Of a stretch of 64,000 nucleotides of DNA, positions 35,899 to 45,854 are shown piece by piece. The notes under the pieces were generated by a model that was not told where the DNA came from, made no database searches, and saw only the letters and a list, made by a program, of their open reading frames with translations. Source of the DNA: an uncultured Anaerolineae bacterium (GTDB taxonomy: Bacteria; Chloroflexota; Anaerolineae; Promineifilales; Promineifilaceae); the NCBI GenBank assembly GCA_905479495.1, contig CAJQMR010000012.1, positions 56,549 to 120,548 on the forward strand, in the 5' to 3' direction. Position numbers and translations under genes: made by a program. Within the stretch, counting starts at the first letter, position 1; the number at the start of each line of letters is the position of its first letter.

Positions 35899-37800
35899 AT
35901 GAACCGCCGATTATCTCTTTTACTGCTGCCCACCCTAGCACTGATCGTGCTTATTTTTACTGATGCTTTGCCCTGGTTACGTGGCCCAGCGCCAGAAACC
36001 AGCGAGTGGTATTGGCCTTATTTTTTGCGGCCGTTCTCCCATTGGTGGCTGCCAATTTTTGTAGGGCTCCTCTTGCTGTTGGTGGCCGGTTGGTGGCTGC
36101 GTCAACCAGACCAAAAGGGACGCAACGTTCTTGCCCTGCTAGCGTTAAGCGGCACAATGATCGGCTTGCAGTTGGCCCTCATTCAAGCGGATCGCCAGCC
36201 AGTACTGGCTGAACTGGTAGATCGTACCTTGTCTAACCTGTCCGGCGGCTACTTTGAACCAGCCATCGAGCTCCCCGACCTGAACAGCGCCTTGCAAACC
36301 TACCCGGAACTGATGCCCACCTTTGCCGCCGAACATGCTCGCACCCATCCACCAGGGCTGCTCATCGCCAACAATCTCACCGCCACTCTTTTTACCCACT
36401 TTCCCAACTTCTCTATGAAGATAGCCAGCTGGGTTTACCCAGGGCGCTGTATGGATTTGTGGCTGCTGGAACGGCCGTTTTCCGTCGCCGCCGCCTTATT
36501 CACCTGGTCCCTGCTGCCGCTGCTGGCCGCGGCCTTTACCATTTGGCCGGGCTATGCGCTGGCCCGCCATTGGCTGGAACCAACAAAAGCGCGTTTGGCC
36601 ACGTTGCTTATCGCTACCATTCCCGCCCTGATTCTCTTTGCACCGAAGGTAGTACAATTCTACCCGCCGCTGGTGTTGCTGCTATTTTTGTGTCTGGTGC
36701 ATGGACAAGAAAGCGGTCGTCTCTTGTGGTATGCACTGGCCGGATTCTTGTACTCCCTGCTTACTTTTCTCAGCCTGGGCAATTTGGCGCTGGCGCTGCC
36801 GATTGCCCTTTACCTGCTGCTCGATTTGTGGAACAGGCAGCAACTCACTACTATTCGCCTCCTTAAAATTGGTGGTGTGTTGAGCCTGACTGGATTGTCA
36901 TTCTGGCTGCTGCTGTGGTTGGGCTGGGGCGTGCCACCCTGGGCCATTTTTCAAACTGGACTAGACCAGCATTACACGCTGGTAACGCTGCTACGCCGCT
37001 ACGACTGGTGGATCATCTGGAACCTGGTTGATCTGCTCATGTTTGCTGGCTGGCCGCTGCTGCTGGGCTTTGGGATGGCACTCGTGGGCACCGCCACAGC
37101 TTTTCGTCGCCGTCGTTTGACCCCGCACCACTTGCTGACGATTTCCCTTTTTGCCTTGATCCTGGTGCTCAATTTTTCCGGTTCGGCCCGAGGCGAAGTG
37201 GGGCGACTGTGGCTCTTTTTTATGCCGTTGCTAGCGATTGTGGGGGCAGGTATGCTGGCTGATTGGCTACCAAAACAATGGATCTTGCTCATCATAGGCA
37301 CACAACTTTTCCTGACAATCAGCCTGGGACTGGCCTGGCAACCAGTACGTCCAGTCATCGTTGTGGCGGAACGGCCGTCTCAACCCCAAGACAAAACGCC
37401 AGAAACGGCCGTCAACGCCCACTTCAATGGAACAATCACGCTGCTCGGAGCTGATTTGCCACCTTCGACCATTTCCCCCGGTAGCCAGCTTCCTTTTACA
37501 CTTTACTGGCAAGCCGAGGGCGCAACCTTGCGACCATACACTGTCTTCACGCAGCTTTTGGCTGCTGATGAGCAGTTGGTTGCCCAACAGGATAATTGGC
37601 CAGTTAATGGCCAGTGGCCGCCAACTTGCTGGCAACCAGATGAAGTGGTTGTGGATAGCTACCAACTTACCCTACCATCTGATTTGGCAAACGGCCGATA
37701 CACACTTATTGTCGGCCTATACGATGCCCGCGATGGCACTCGGCTGGCTACCAACAGCAGAGATCATATTGTATTGCAGCAGATCACGGTCAGTCACTGA
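35899..37800 (+). CDS. polytopic GT-C-like membrane protein with C-terminal beta module
   Basis: This is a 633-residue protein with the start at ATG 35899; an upstream TTG in the hairpin is less likely. About eleven helices are present. No DE pair is clear in the first outer loop; an outer loop has FEPAIELPD and AEHARTHPPG, which recalls the HPPG loop of some GT39-like proteins. The last 125 residues are the shared module: LLGADL, TLYW, FTQLLAAD, LVAQQDNWP, LPSDLANGRY and VGLYD. It is the only large glycosyltransferase-like gene on the plus strand. Its 3' end overlaps the convergent gene by 11 bases. Enzyme activity is less certain than for its neighbours. Confidence 0.65.
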   Translation: MNRRLSLLLLPTLALIVLIFTDALPWLRGPAPETSEWYWPYFLRPFSHWWLPIFVGLLLLLVAGWWLRQPDQKGRNVLALLALSGTMIGLQLALIQADRQPVLAELVDRTLSNLSGGYFEPAIELPDLNSALQTYPELMPTFAAEHARTHPPGLLIANNLTATLFTHFPNFSMKIASWVYPGRCMDLWLLERPFSVAAALFTWSLLPLLAAAFTIWPGYALARHWLEPTKARLATLLIATIPALILFAPKVVQFYPPLVLLLFLCLVHGQESGRLLWYALAGFLYSLLTFLSLGNLALALPIALYLLLDLWNRQQLTTIRLLKIGGVLSLTGLSFWLLLWLGWGVPPWAIFQTGLDQHYTLVTLLRRYDWWIIWNLVDLLMFAGWPLLLGFGMALVGTATAFRRRRLTPHHLLTISLFALILVLNFSGSARGEVGRLWLFFMPLLAIVGAGMLADWLPKQWILLIIGTQLFLTISLGLAWQPVRPVIVVAERPSQPQDKTPETAVNAHFNGTITLLGADLPPSTISPGSQLPFTLYWQAEGATLRPYTVFTQLLAADEQLVAQQDNWPVNGQWPPTCWQPDEVVVDSYQLTLPSDLANGRYTLIVGLYDARDGTRLATNSRDHIVLQQITVSH

Positions 37801-39697
37801 TGAGTAGATGCTGCCAATCCAGCAAGGTAATGAAATCAACAGGGAATGAAACATTGCTCAGAGGGAGACGGCCGTTTGCTTCCGTGTACAAACCCAACCG
37901 CACCTGATACCGACCCGGTGTTAGGTCTGACGGCAAAGGTATCTGATGCACATCGCGCACTAGATCGCCAGGTTGCCAGCGCCAGGTCGGTGCCAAGCCA
38001 TTCACAGGCAGACGGTCCGTCTGGGCCACAATCGTGCCATTCTCATCAACAATGTGGATAAAAACCTTGTAGTTCTCAACAACGGCCGTTACACTTTCCC
38101 AATAAAGTGTCAGGTCAACCGTTTGTTCATTCGCCAACCAATCATAGCCACGCAGCCGAATACGATCGCCGAAGACGGCCGTTTCCTCATGCTGCGGCTC
38201 AATTTGTTGGCGATAGGGCCAATCCATTTCATACACCACCGCTTCCTGAGCAAAAATGATCGAATGGGTGTCGGTGCGAAAGCGCTGGATAGGCTGGGCA
38301 ATCACAGGATCGCTCACCAGCAGCGGGTGCCAATCAGGGAAAATGGCCAGATAGCGCACCCCGCTTGTGGCGAGCAGGCGCATGGCAGCCGTTGGCGGAT
38401 CAGCATCGTCCAGCACTGGCCACATCTCCGGGGAAACCAGGCCGTTCAAATCAACAATGGGTCGTGGCCCCTGGAAAACAATCGTGCCGATATCGTCAAT
38501 GGCCACGGTTTCTTCAGCAGGCACGTTGGCCGCCAGCCAGTCACCCAGGGCCACATCAATCTCTAAAATTTCGCGGGCATTGTAGCCCAACATCCCGGCC
38601 CAATAAGGGGCAGTCCATAAGCCGACCACCAGCCACAGCCCAGCAAAAGCCAACCATACTGCCTGCCGGTTGTGCCAAAATTTATTGGCCAGCCAATAAA
38701 ACCCTACCGCTGCAGCAATCATCTGAAAAGGCAGCAGCGGCATGGTGTAACGACCATGATGCCACAAAAACGGCACAATAAACGGCAACAGCAGCCATAG
38801 TCCCACCAGCCAGCTGCCCACCAGCCGGTTACGCCGCCACAAAGTTGGCAAGCTGAAGGGCAGCAGCAACATCGTCAGCCAGTTGTCCTGCCAATGATAT
38901 TGCAGCGTTTCGCGCAGCGTGCGCCAGCTGTACAAGGTGCTCTGTCGGGCCTTGGCGTAAAAGGTATTGGGCAACGGCCGTCCCGTCACCGATAAGCTAA
39001 ACAAAGCATAAGGCAGCTGGATCGCGCCATAAATCAAAACAGCCGCAGTCAGATTTTTCCAGGTGGCAGACGGCCGTTTTTCAGCATAAGGCCAACGCCA
39101 GGCAAACAGCGTATCCAGCACCGCCAAAGCAAACAACACATGCCCTTCCGGGCGTGTCTGACTGGCCAGGGCAAACAAGACGGCCGTTAACCCCGTTAAG
39201 CCGCGCCGCTGATAAGCCCATACTCCACCCACGCTCAGCGCCGTGAACAAAGTTACTTCCATGGCCGACCAGCTGGCCCACACCATGCGCCCCGTCACGG
39301 CCAGTCCGGCAGCCGCCAGCAGCGCCACGCCCACGTGATCCGTCAGGTCTAGCGTGAGCCGGTAAGTGAGCCAAATGGTGAGCAGAAACAGAGCCGCGCT
39401 GAACAGCATGGCCGGCAGCAAGAAATCATCAGTGAACAAACCTATGCTCGCCAAGAGCAACGTCCAAAGCGGGGCTGTAGAACCGGGTGTAGGTACACCA
39501 GGCACATAACTAAAGCCATTCCCCTGGCTCAAATTACGAGCATATTGAAAATGGATCCAGGCGTCGTCCAGCGGAACACCCAATACACCACCCGTCAGGT
39601 TTAAGGCGTAAGCCAGATAGCCAGCCAGCAGCAGCGCCGCCAGACCAAGCACAATGAAAATGCCCCATTTGGGAGCAAAGGAGGTTTGCTGTATCAT
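37790..39697 (-). CDS. GT-C glycosyltransferase (arabinosyltransferase-like loop) with C-terminal beta module
   Basis: This is a 635-residue protein. The first outer loop has VPLDDAWIHFQYARNLSQG with D44-D45, like the DDAxIxxRYARN loop of polytopic pentosyl- and mannosyltransferases. TPGSTAPLWTLLL follows. About ten helices lie in residues 12-370. An outer segment with AIDDIGTIVF (about 400) follows. The last 125 residues are the shared module: LRGYDW, TLYW, FIHIVDENG, IVAQTDRLP, LPSDLTPGRY and LGLYTE. The start overlaps the preceding stop (ATGA), tying it to the GT39-like gene at 39694. It is probably an outer-face sugar transferase of unknown sugar. Confidence 0.75.
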   Translation of the reverse strand: MIQQTSFAPKWGIFIVLGLAALLLAGYLAYALNLTGGVLGVPLDDAWIHFQYARNLSQGNGFSYVPGVPTPGSTAPLWTLLLASIGLFTDDFLLPAMLFSAALFLLTIWLTYRLTLDLTDHVGVALLAAAGLAVTGRMVWASWSAMEVTLFTALSVGGVWAYQRRGLTGLTAVLFALASQTRPEGHVLFALAVLDTLFAWRWPYAEKRPSATWKNLTAAVLIYGAIQLPYALFSLSVTGRPLPNTFYAKARQSTLYSWRTLRETLQYHWQDNWLTMLLLPFSLPTLWRRNRLVGSWLVGLWLLLPFIVPFLWHHGRYTMPLLPFQMIAAAVGFYWLANKFWHNRQAVWLAFAGLWLVVGLWTAPYWAGMLGYNAREILEIDVALGDWLAANVPAEETVAIDDIGTIVFQGPRPIVDLNGLVSPEMWPVLDDADPPTAAMRLLATSGVRYLAIFPDWHPLLVSDPVIAQPIQRFRTDTHSIIFAQEAVVYEMDWPYRQQIEPQHEETAVFGDRIRLRGYDWLANEQTVDLTLYWESVTAVVENYKVFIHIVDENGTIVAQTDRLPVNGLAPTWRWQPGDLVRDVHQIPLPSDLTPGRYQVRLGLYTEANGRLPLSNVSFPVDFITLLDWQHLLISD

Positions 39698-41754
39698 GGG
39701 GTAAAGCTCTCCGTAAGTACGGCCGTTTCACCCAAACCAGCCAGTGTGTCCAGATCATAAAATCCGGTTTCCAACGTAAATGGCCCAGCAGCATCGCCAG
39801 GCAGTTCCATTGTGTACGTATCAACCACAACCTCACCAGGCTGCCAATCTGTCGTGGGGTAACCATCTGGCTGCCGGTCTAATTGGGCTACAATTTGTCC
39901 TGAGCTGTCTATAACATGCACGTAAGCCGTGTATGCCAGTGGCATGTCTGCTTGTGCCTGCCAGACAAGATTTACTTGCACCTGACCAACCTCAGTCTTA
40001 CTCGACCAGCCTCGCAATTGAACCTGATCAGTGAAGGAAACGGCCGTTTCGTCATCAACAGCTGCCCCCATCGCCTGTGAAGCGCTGTCCGGCACGCGCA
40101 GCACCCAATAATCCGTTCGAGATTGATCCACCTCATAATCATCAAAAAAGGCCGTAAGCTGCTGCCAGGCAAAACTGCTATCTGGGCGCACCAGGTAAAG
40201 AGAGTCCGAACCGGGTGCTCCCGTTGGCACTAGTGCTCCCGTGCCAGAATAGCTCCTGATGCCATCAGGAGCGGCCAGGGCAAAATAAATAGTGGCCATT
40301 TCTTCCTGCGTGGGGGTGAGGTAAACGGCCGTTCCCTCCGGCTGTTCCGCTGCAAACTGACCCAATTCCCAATCCGGCAGATAAAAATCGGCAGTAAGCT
40401 GGGGATGGCTGGCGTAACGGACGACGTAGTCGCGGAGCGTGAAAGCGAGGCTGCCGAGAAGCAGCAAGCAGTAAACGGTAAGCAGTAATCGGTAATCGGT
40501 AATCAGTTTACCGTTCACCGATAACCGTTCACCGATTCCCGACAACCATTCTGCTAGAAAGACGAAACCTACGGCTGTCAGAATGGCCACCACACCAGCC
40601 GCACCGGTCATCCGGCCGAAATGGGGAGCGTCACCGCTCATGATGGTGGGCAACAACATGACCAACAGCCACAGCAGCAGAAAAACAGTGCGGGGATTGA
40701 GTTTTTGGCGAAGGGTATGCAGCAATCCAAAAGTGAATAGACCTGCCTGAATGGGGTCCAGATACGGCCGTCCCGGTAAATTGTGGCGCAAATGAGTTTC
40801 ACCCTGCCAATACAAACCACGCACCACCCGCCCGATGTTGAGCAGCCAGGTTAGCCACGGCCGGTCTTCTACCGTGCCCACCCCCTTGTTGGCCACATAA
40901 GCAATACGAAATACAAAAAAATAGGGGTATTGCCAGAAAAAGAGCAACAGCGGTAAGGCTGTTAGCAGTGACACAACCGCCATACCACCAATATTCAACA
41001 AATTTTGGCGCACACTGGGCCAATCGCCCCAGGCCCAAAACAGCACAAACAGGATAAACAGCAAGGGAAATAAACGAGCCGCAGCATAAATGTAGATACC
41101 CGCACCCAGGAAAAAGCCAGCAACCAAAAATGAAGTGGTGATGCCGCGTCGGGAGGATGTCGGCTGTTGGCTAAGGGTATAACCGCGCCAGAAAAAGATG
41201 ACGGTAAGCATTTCAACAGGCACAAAAACCATTGCCCGTAGGCCAAAGCGGCTAAAGTGAATAGCCGGGACCAAAATTGCCAGGAAAAAGGCTGCCAACA
41301 AAGGCGTGTATGATTGGAGATTAGAGATTGGAGATTGAGGATCGTTTTCCGTAAGACTCGGAACGAACAACGCTTTCGTAGCAAAGTAAGTGAGCAGCAC
41401 AGCCAGCACGCCAGAAATGGCTGGGACAAAACGAATGGCAAACGGCGTCGCCCCAAACAACCAAATCGAGACGGCCATCAAGTAGACATGCAGCGGCTCA
41501 CGGCCGTAATTACCTTCAAAAAAAATGGGCCAGCGTGTTGGCGTTGGCGGATTGTCGGCGTGGGCATCCTGGGCATACAGTTCCCAACCTTCGTAAAATT
41601 GGGGGAATGCCTTGCCCTGCACCAGCGAGAGCGCATCCAGTCCATTGTACGCTTCGTCATGGTACAAACCAGGGGGAAAGGTGTCTAGCTGCCACAAGCG
41701 CAAGAAGGCAGCTAGCAGCACAATCAGCAACAGCACAACATGTGAGCGGCTCAC
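39694..41754 (-). CDS. GT39-like GT-C glycosyltransferase with C-terminal beta module
   Basis: This 686-residue protein is read from a GTG at 41754 that overlaps the TGA of the preceding gene. The first outer loop has LYHDEAYNGLDAL with D33-E34, and NYGREPLHVYL follows. About ten helices are present. Two in-frame repeat insertions are visible between helices. DPQSPISNLQS (near 140-150) is the translation of a GGAGATTGG-family repeat, and ERLSVNGKLITDYRLLLTVY (near 410-430) is that of a GGTAATC-family repeat. The last 125 residues are the shared module: LRGWSS, LVW, AYVHVIDSSG, IVAQLDRQPDG and TGFYD. The likely role is outer-face sugar transfer. Confidence 0.75.
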   Translation of the reverse strand: MSRSHVVLLLIVLLAAFLRLWQLDTFPPGLYHDEAYNGLDALSLVQGKAFPQFYEGWELYAQDAHADNPPTPTRWPIFFEGNYGREPLHVYLMAVSIWLFGATPFAIRFVPAISGVLAVLLTYFATKALFVPSLTENDPQSPISNLQSYTPLLAAFFLAILVPAIHFSRFGLRAMVFVPVEMLTVIFFWRGYTLSQQPTSSRRGITTSFLVAGFFLGAGIYIYAAARLFPLLFILFVLFWAWGDWPSVRQNLLNIGGMAVVSLLTALPLLLFFWQYPYFFVFRIAYVANKGVGTVEDRPWLTWLLNIGRVVRGLYWQGETHLRHNLPGRPYLDPIQAGLFTFGLLHTLRQKLNPRTVFLLLWLLVMLLPTIMSGDAPHFGRMTGAAGVVAILTAVGFVFLAEWLSGIGERLSVNGKLITDYRLLLTVYCLLLLGSLAFTLRDYVVRYASHPQLTADFYLPDWELGQFAAEQPEGTAVYLTPTQEEMATIYFALAAPDGIRSYSGTGALVPTGAPGSDSLYLVRPDSSFAWQQLTAFFDDYEVDQSRTDYWVLRVPDSASQAMGAAVDDETAVSFTDQVQLRGWSSKTEVGQVQVNLVWQAQADMPLAYTAYVHVIDSSGQIVAQLDRQPDGYPTTDWQPGEVVVDTYTMELPGDAAGPFTLETGFYDLDTLAGLGETAVLTESFTP
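40471..40545. repeat. GGTAATCGGTAATC-family repeat inside a gene
   Basis: Tandem CGGTAAT units are followed by their complements (ACCGTTCACCGATAACC), forming an imperfect inverted repeat inside the GT39-like gene while keeping the frame open. Confidence 0.55.
41311..41345. repeat. GGAGATTGG-family repeat inside a gene
   Basis: TGATTGGAGATTAGAGATTG and the bases after it match the intergenic family. Here the copy is in frame and codes for DPQSPISNLQS in a loop of the GT39-like enzyme. Confidence 0.65.
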
Positions 41755-44144
41755 GGGACAATCTCCACGACGGCGAGCGTAGCAAAATCTGTGCCGTCTG
41801 GGGTAAGCCAGCGGTCACCCGTGGCTGAATCATACAAGCCGACACGCAGCTCATAGTTTCCGGCCGACAAATCGGTCGGCAGCGGTATTTCATGTTGGTG
41901 CCACAAAATATCGCCGGCACGCCAGCCCTCCCAAGCAATCTCCAAACCATCCCATTGCACTACAATCTGACCAGATGCATCTAGCAAATGCACAAATATT
42001 TTTAACGGTTTAGGGCCGGCTTCGTTACGCCAGCGGGTGGTTAGCTGCAAAACATCGTCCTGAATCACGATATTTGCTGACCGATTCAGGAAACTAATCT
42101 GGTGATCAGCCAAACGAAATTCAAGCGAATCCACCGTTGGTTCTTCAAGATTTCGGGCACGATAAAGTGTATATTGCTCATTTTCGCTGACGAGCTGGCG
42201 GGAAACGGGCGTCTCCACCAACTCCCATTCAAAATCGTTACGCATTACCAGCCAAAACTCCTCAGCAGCAGGCTGCAAGAAAGCGTTGCTGCTGTTCAGC
42301 CAGCGCGACACCACCTGATTCGTCTCAAAACGGGCAAAATCGTCTGGAACGATGTCATCAAGCTGCACGCCTGCCAGCACCACATCGACTGGCGCGCCAC
42401 GAGGTGGCACCTCATACAAAAAGATGCTGTAGCCGACTTTATCCAGCGGCGTTTGGTCGCGGAACCAGGCAAACGTATCGTGGTTAGCAAAGTGAACGCC
42501 TTGCAACGTGGTCGCGCTAATGGCATAAATACCAGGCGCAGGATCGTAGGGGTAAAACGGCCGTGCCTGCGGGTTCATCAGACGCGGCGGGAAGCTATCC
42601 AGGCCAATGAAATTAATGTTGTAGTAAGACGGCCGTCCTTCGCCAAAATAGCTCAACCACACCTGGGCCACACCGTTTTCATCCATCCACCCTTTCAAAC
42701 GGCCCAAATCCTGGCCCCAATCCAGATTGCTGTCCACCAGGTAGCGCCAGCCACCATCTGGCCCGCCCGCCAACACATTAAAAAATGCCAGGTAGTGCGG
42801 ATGCAGCCAAAAAGCTATCACCATGAGCCAGCCAGCCAAAACAAGCACTATCCCTGGCTGATAATGGTGCCAAGCAGCCCGCCCTGAGCTTGTCGAAACG
42901 GCCGTTTCCTGGCCCAGCCAAAACAAAACAGCAGGGATCGACACAAAGAAAAACGGCAGCACCGGCAAAAGATGCCGATACCCCAAATTAATATCGGTGG
43001 TCAGGGCAAAACCAAAGTAGCCAAGCGGAGGAACGAGCAGTGCCGCCAGCGTCAGCCAGCGTCCTGTTAGCCGACGTCGCCATGCCAGCCACAGCAAGCC
43101 CAAGCCAGATCCAAGCAATAAAATCAGGGTAGGCAGCGGCGTTTTGAGCAAGAATGTAACCGGAAAATAAACCCACCAGCCGCTGTCCGAATAGTGGCCC
43201 GCCAAAAATGCAGGCGTACTCTTTTGCAACCGGCCACCAATGTCCAACAGCTGCTCCAGATGATGAGACAGCGGCACGGTTAGTCCGGCTAATTGGGGCA
43301 GAGTAGGCAAGCTGTCTGGTAAGGTGCCAATCTGGAAGCCATACGCCGCCCACAGCGTCAAAAAGGCGGCCAATGGATAAGCCACCAACAGCATCACCAG
43401 CGGTGAATGCCAGTTAAACAACCTGGTTTTGCTTGACGGTTTACGAAACCAGTGGATAAGAAATAGCAGAAGAACCAGGGCAAAAAGGGGAACAAACAGT
43501 CCGGCGGTAAATTTTGTATTCTGCAGCAGGCCAAAGCCAATGCCTGCCCAGACAGCGCGTGACCAGGACGGCCGTTTCACAAAACGCCATAGCAAAAAAC
43601 CAGCCAAAAAGGCAAAAAAAGTTAAACCAAAATCTGTCGTGGCCAGACGGCCGTTTGCCAGCAAATTGGGATCAAAAGCAGCCAGCACCATGGCCAGCAG
43701 GGTCATTGAGCGAGATTTTGTCAGTTCACGAGCCCAACGCCCCACCAGAGCAACCAACAGCACCCCTAGCCACACCGTGGGCACCCGTGCCAGAAACATC
43801 ACATGCTCAACGTCATTGCCAATTTCCCACAAAAATAGTTCCGAAGGGCGGTGAAAGTTGGGCAGTAGCCAAGAAGGATCGTTGGTAGGTAGCTGCACGG
43901 TATCATCTCCCCACAGGAAGGCAGCATTCAGCGCATTGAGGCCCAAGGGGTGACCAACGCGCATATGTTGATTCTCGTCACGCAGGTAACCCAAACCACG
44001 GGTAATAAAACCTTGCTCATCAAAGGTAGGCGATAATTGGGATAGATTAGAGAGCGCTAACCCATAGAACAACCCAAAAACAAGCAGAAACCACCCCAAA
44101 CGCTTCCACTGAAAGTCGGCAGCTTGATTCAACGCATTACCCAT
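41751..44144 (-). CDS. GT39-like GT-C glycosyltransferase with C-terminal beta module
   Basis: This is a 797-residue protein with the start at ATG 44144; a TTG at 44177 lies inside the upstream terminator stem and is unlikely. The first outer loop has PTFDEQ with D42-E43. DPNLLANGRLATTDFG and DSNLDWGQDLGRL link it to the proteins at 26744 and 47818. About ten helices are followed by an outer region with VGYSIFLYEV, then the shared module: TTRW, FVHLLDASG, IVVQWDG, LPTDLSAGNY and VGLYDSATGDRW. The downstream gene overlaps it by GTGA. The likely reaction is sugar transfer from polyprenyl phosphate; sugar unknown. Confidence 0.8.
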   Translation of the reverse strand: MGNALNQAADFQWKRLGWFLLVFGLFYGLALSNLSQLSPTFDEQGFITRGLGYLRDENQHMRVGHPLGLNALNAAFLWGDDTVQLPTNDPSWLLPNFHRPSELFLWEIGNDVEHVMFLARVPTVWLGVLLVALVGRWARELTKSRSMTLLAMVLAAFDPNLLANGRLATTDFGLTFFAFLAGFLLWRFVKRPSWSRAVWAGIGFGLLQNTKFTAGLFVPLFALVLLLFLIHWFRKPSSKTRLFNWHSPLVMLLVAYPLAAFLTLWAAYGFQIGTLPDSLPTLPQLAGLTVPLSHHLEQLLDIGGRLQKSTPAFLAGHYSDSGWWVYFPVTFLLKTPLPTLILLLGSGLGLLWLAWRRRLTGRWLTLAALLVPPLGYFGFALTTDINLGYRHLLPVLPFFFVSIPAVLFWLGQETAVSTSSGRAAWHHYQPGIVLVLAGWLMVIAFWLHPHYLAFFNVLAGGPDGGWRYLVDSNLDWGQDLGRLKGWMDENGVAQVWLSYFGEGRPSYYNINFIGLDSFPPRLMNPQARPFYPYDPAPGIYAISATTLQGVHFANHDTFAWFRDQTPLDKVGYSIFLYEVPPRGAPVDVVLAGVQLDDIVPDDFARFETNQVVSRWLNSSNAFLQPAAEEFWLVMRNDFEWELVETPVSRQLVSENEQYTLYRARNLEEPTVDSLEFRLADHQISFLNRSANIVIQDDVLQLTTRWRNEAGPKPLKIFVHLLDASGQIVVQWDGLEIAWEGWRAGDILWHQHEIPLPTDLSAGNYELRVGLYDSATGDRWLTPDGTDFATLAVVEIVP

Positions 44145-44157
44145 CTGTATGAATAAC

Positions 44158-44195
44158 AAAACCTCGGAGGGAAACAAGTATCCCTCCGAGGTTTT
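44158..44195 (-). terminator. intrinsic terminator
   Basis: AAAACCTCGGAGGGA at 44158-44172 pairs perfectly with 44181-44195 across eight bases. Read on the minus strand it ends in a T-rich run (GGTTTTGTTATT), so it should stop transcription of the laminin-G-like gene before the GT39-like gene. It would also work on the plus strand. Confidence 0.8.
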
Positions 44196-44219
44196 AAATG
44201 CCTTAGAAAATACAATCGG

Positions 44220-45806
44220 CTAATTATCTAATGGCGTTACCTTTAGATATTCATATCGCCACGTAGAATTGCTATATTCGTCCGTAGAAGCAAATACACC
44301 AAAGTAAGGATCATTAATCCAGCGTGTATCGTTATACGTATATTTGAGATTGCCGTTCAGATAAAATTTAATCCCTGAACTACGTACTTCAATACGATAA
44401 CTGTTCCAGGATGAAGCATTCGGATGGAAAGGCAACACATCATTTACATCACCCAAACGCTTGAGCGGGCTGCCACCACAGGTTGGACAATAGACCAATT
44501 TATCAACCCGCTCCCACAAAAGGGTCAAATCTGTATCTGAAGACCAGATAAGATTGGCATTGTAGAAGTGATTGAAACAGTTTTTATGCGCATAAACGCC
44601 TGTCAAGCTGCTCCAATCTGGACAGGCTGCCCCACCCCAATCACCACCAAAGACAACGCCATGAGACACCAGGTTGCCCAAATTAGCTGGCTTTGATTGA
44701 AATTCAATTACGTAAGGCGGTTCCGGTGCGGGCATCATGGGGCTAGCAATGGCCCAATCCCAAGAATCCTCTACCCGAATAATCAACCAATCGTTATTTT
44801 CATACCATGAATCTACCTTTTCAATAAACGTTAAACGCCGCATAGCGTCTTTTAACGTAGGACCAGACCAACCTGTTTGATTGCTAGTAAAATCATCGTA
44901 GTAAGCACCAACAACGGCCACAACATTGGACCAAGGACTATTCTGGCTATCTTTTTGGGTACGAAGCCGATAATAATAAACGTTGTTGGCCGATGGTTGG
45001 ATGGTATCAATCAGTTGAGAAGCAACATTATTTGCCAAATTGAAAGTCGTGACGCCACTGGCAAATGTCGAATCCTGAGACTGCTGAAGTTCGAATCCTG
45101 TTATGTCAGCATTATCATTGTCCCAATTCATCTGCCAATCATTGGCGCTGTTCGGGCGGGTAGCCGACAATGTTGGGGCCGGAAGTGGTTTAAATATCAG
45201 AGGTAAATAGAGTATTTCAGAACCGGCAGTTGTGGTTAACATGACAGAGGCAGAAACCATTGCATCTGTTTGGGAAGTAGCAGTAATAACGGCCGTATCC
45301 GAATCACTAACCATCGCCGCAGGCGGTATGGTTATGGTGACACTCACGTTTGTAGAAGATCCGCTGGAAACCGGGAAAGATGTGCCGGAAAGCGACGAGG
45401 CCCAACCAGAAGCGGCCGTTACATCATAAGTGTCGTCTTCACTGCCCACATTGGATAATGTGAGTGTATAAATAACGTCATCTCCAGGGTTGCCCACCAT
45501 GCCTGTATTACCACTCCAGGCCACATCAAGCGCCGCAACCTCTTGAGGCTCCATTACGACCTCTTCAGCTTCTGGCATTACGTCCCCAAGGATAATATGG
45601 GCATCAATGTATTCTTGAATTTTTTCTTCTGTGGTTAACGTAGGGGTAATAACGGGGCTTTGGGCATACGTAGGTATTGTGCCCTCCGCCATAGTAATAG
45701 CTAAGGTTTGAATCATTACAAACAAAGCAATTATCGCTAAGGTGAATGTCAGCAATATTTTGAAACGCCCTTTGGACGCTCCAAATTTCTTTTCAGTTGA
45801 CTCCAT
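44220..45806 (-). CDS. membrane-anchored surface protein with CARDB-like, FnIII-like and laminin-G-like domains
   Basis: This is a 528-residue protein with the start at ATG 45806, since GGAGG lies six bases before it. A single helix near 17-42 (ILLTFTLAIIALFVMIQTLAI) is a signal or anchor. About 85-190 is an alpha-galactosidase NEW3/CARDB-like beta domain (NPGDDVIYTLTLSNVGSEDDTYDV). LYLPLIFKP follows near 200. A fibronectin-like part (about 210-295) comes next, then a concanavalin/laminin-G-like jelly roll (about 300-528) with YRIEVRSSGIKFYLNGNL. CPTCGG within it could be a disulfide or metal site. The likely role is binding of surface glycans or the matrix. No catalytic motif was seen. Confidence 0.65.
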   Translation of the reverse strand: MESTEKKFGASKGRFKILLTFTLAIIALFVMIQTLAITMAEGTIPTYAQSPVITPTLTTEEKIQEYIDAHIILGDVMPEAEEVVMEPQEVAALDVAWSGNTGMVGNPGDDVIYTLTLSNVGSEDDTYDVTAASGWASSLSGTSFPVSSGSSTNVSVTITIPPAAMVSDSDTAVITATSQTDAMVSASVMLTTTAGSEILYLPLIFKPLPAPTLSATRPNSANDWQMNWDNDNADITGFELQQSQDSTFASGVTTFNLANNVASQLIDTIQPSANNVYYYRLRTQKDSQNSPWSNVVAVVGAYYDDFTSNQTGWSGPTLKDAMRRLTFIEKVDSWYENNDWLIIRVEDSWDWAIASPMMPAPEPPYVIEFQSKPANLGNLVSHGVVFGGDWGGAACPDWSSLTGVYAHKNCFNHFYNANLIWSSDTDLTLLWERVDKLVYCPTCGGSPLKRLGDVNDVLPFHPNASSWNSYRIEVRSSGIKFYLNGNLKYTYNDTRWINDPYFGVFASTDEYSNSTWRYEYLKVTPLDN

Positions 45807-45854
45807 TTTTTCCTCCAAATCCTATGAATATGAAGCGCAAATATACCTACAGCT

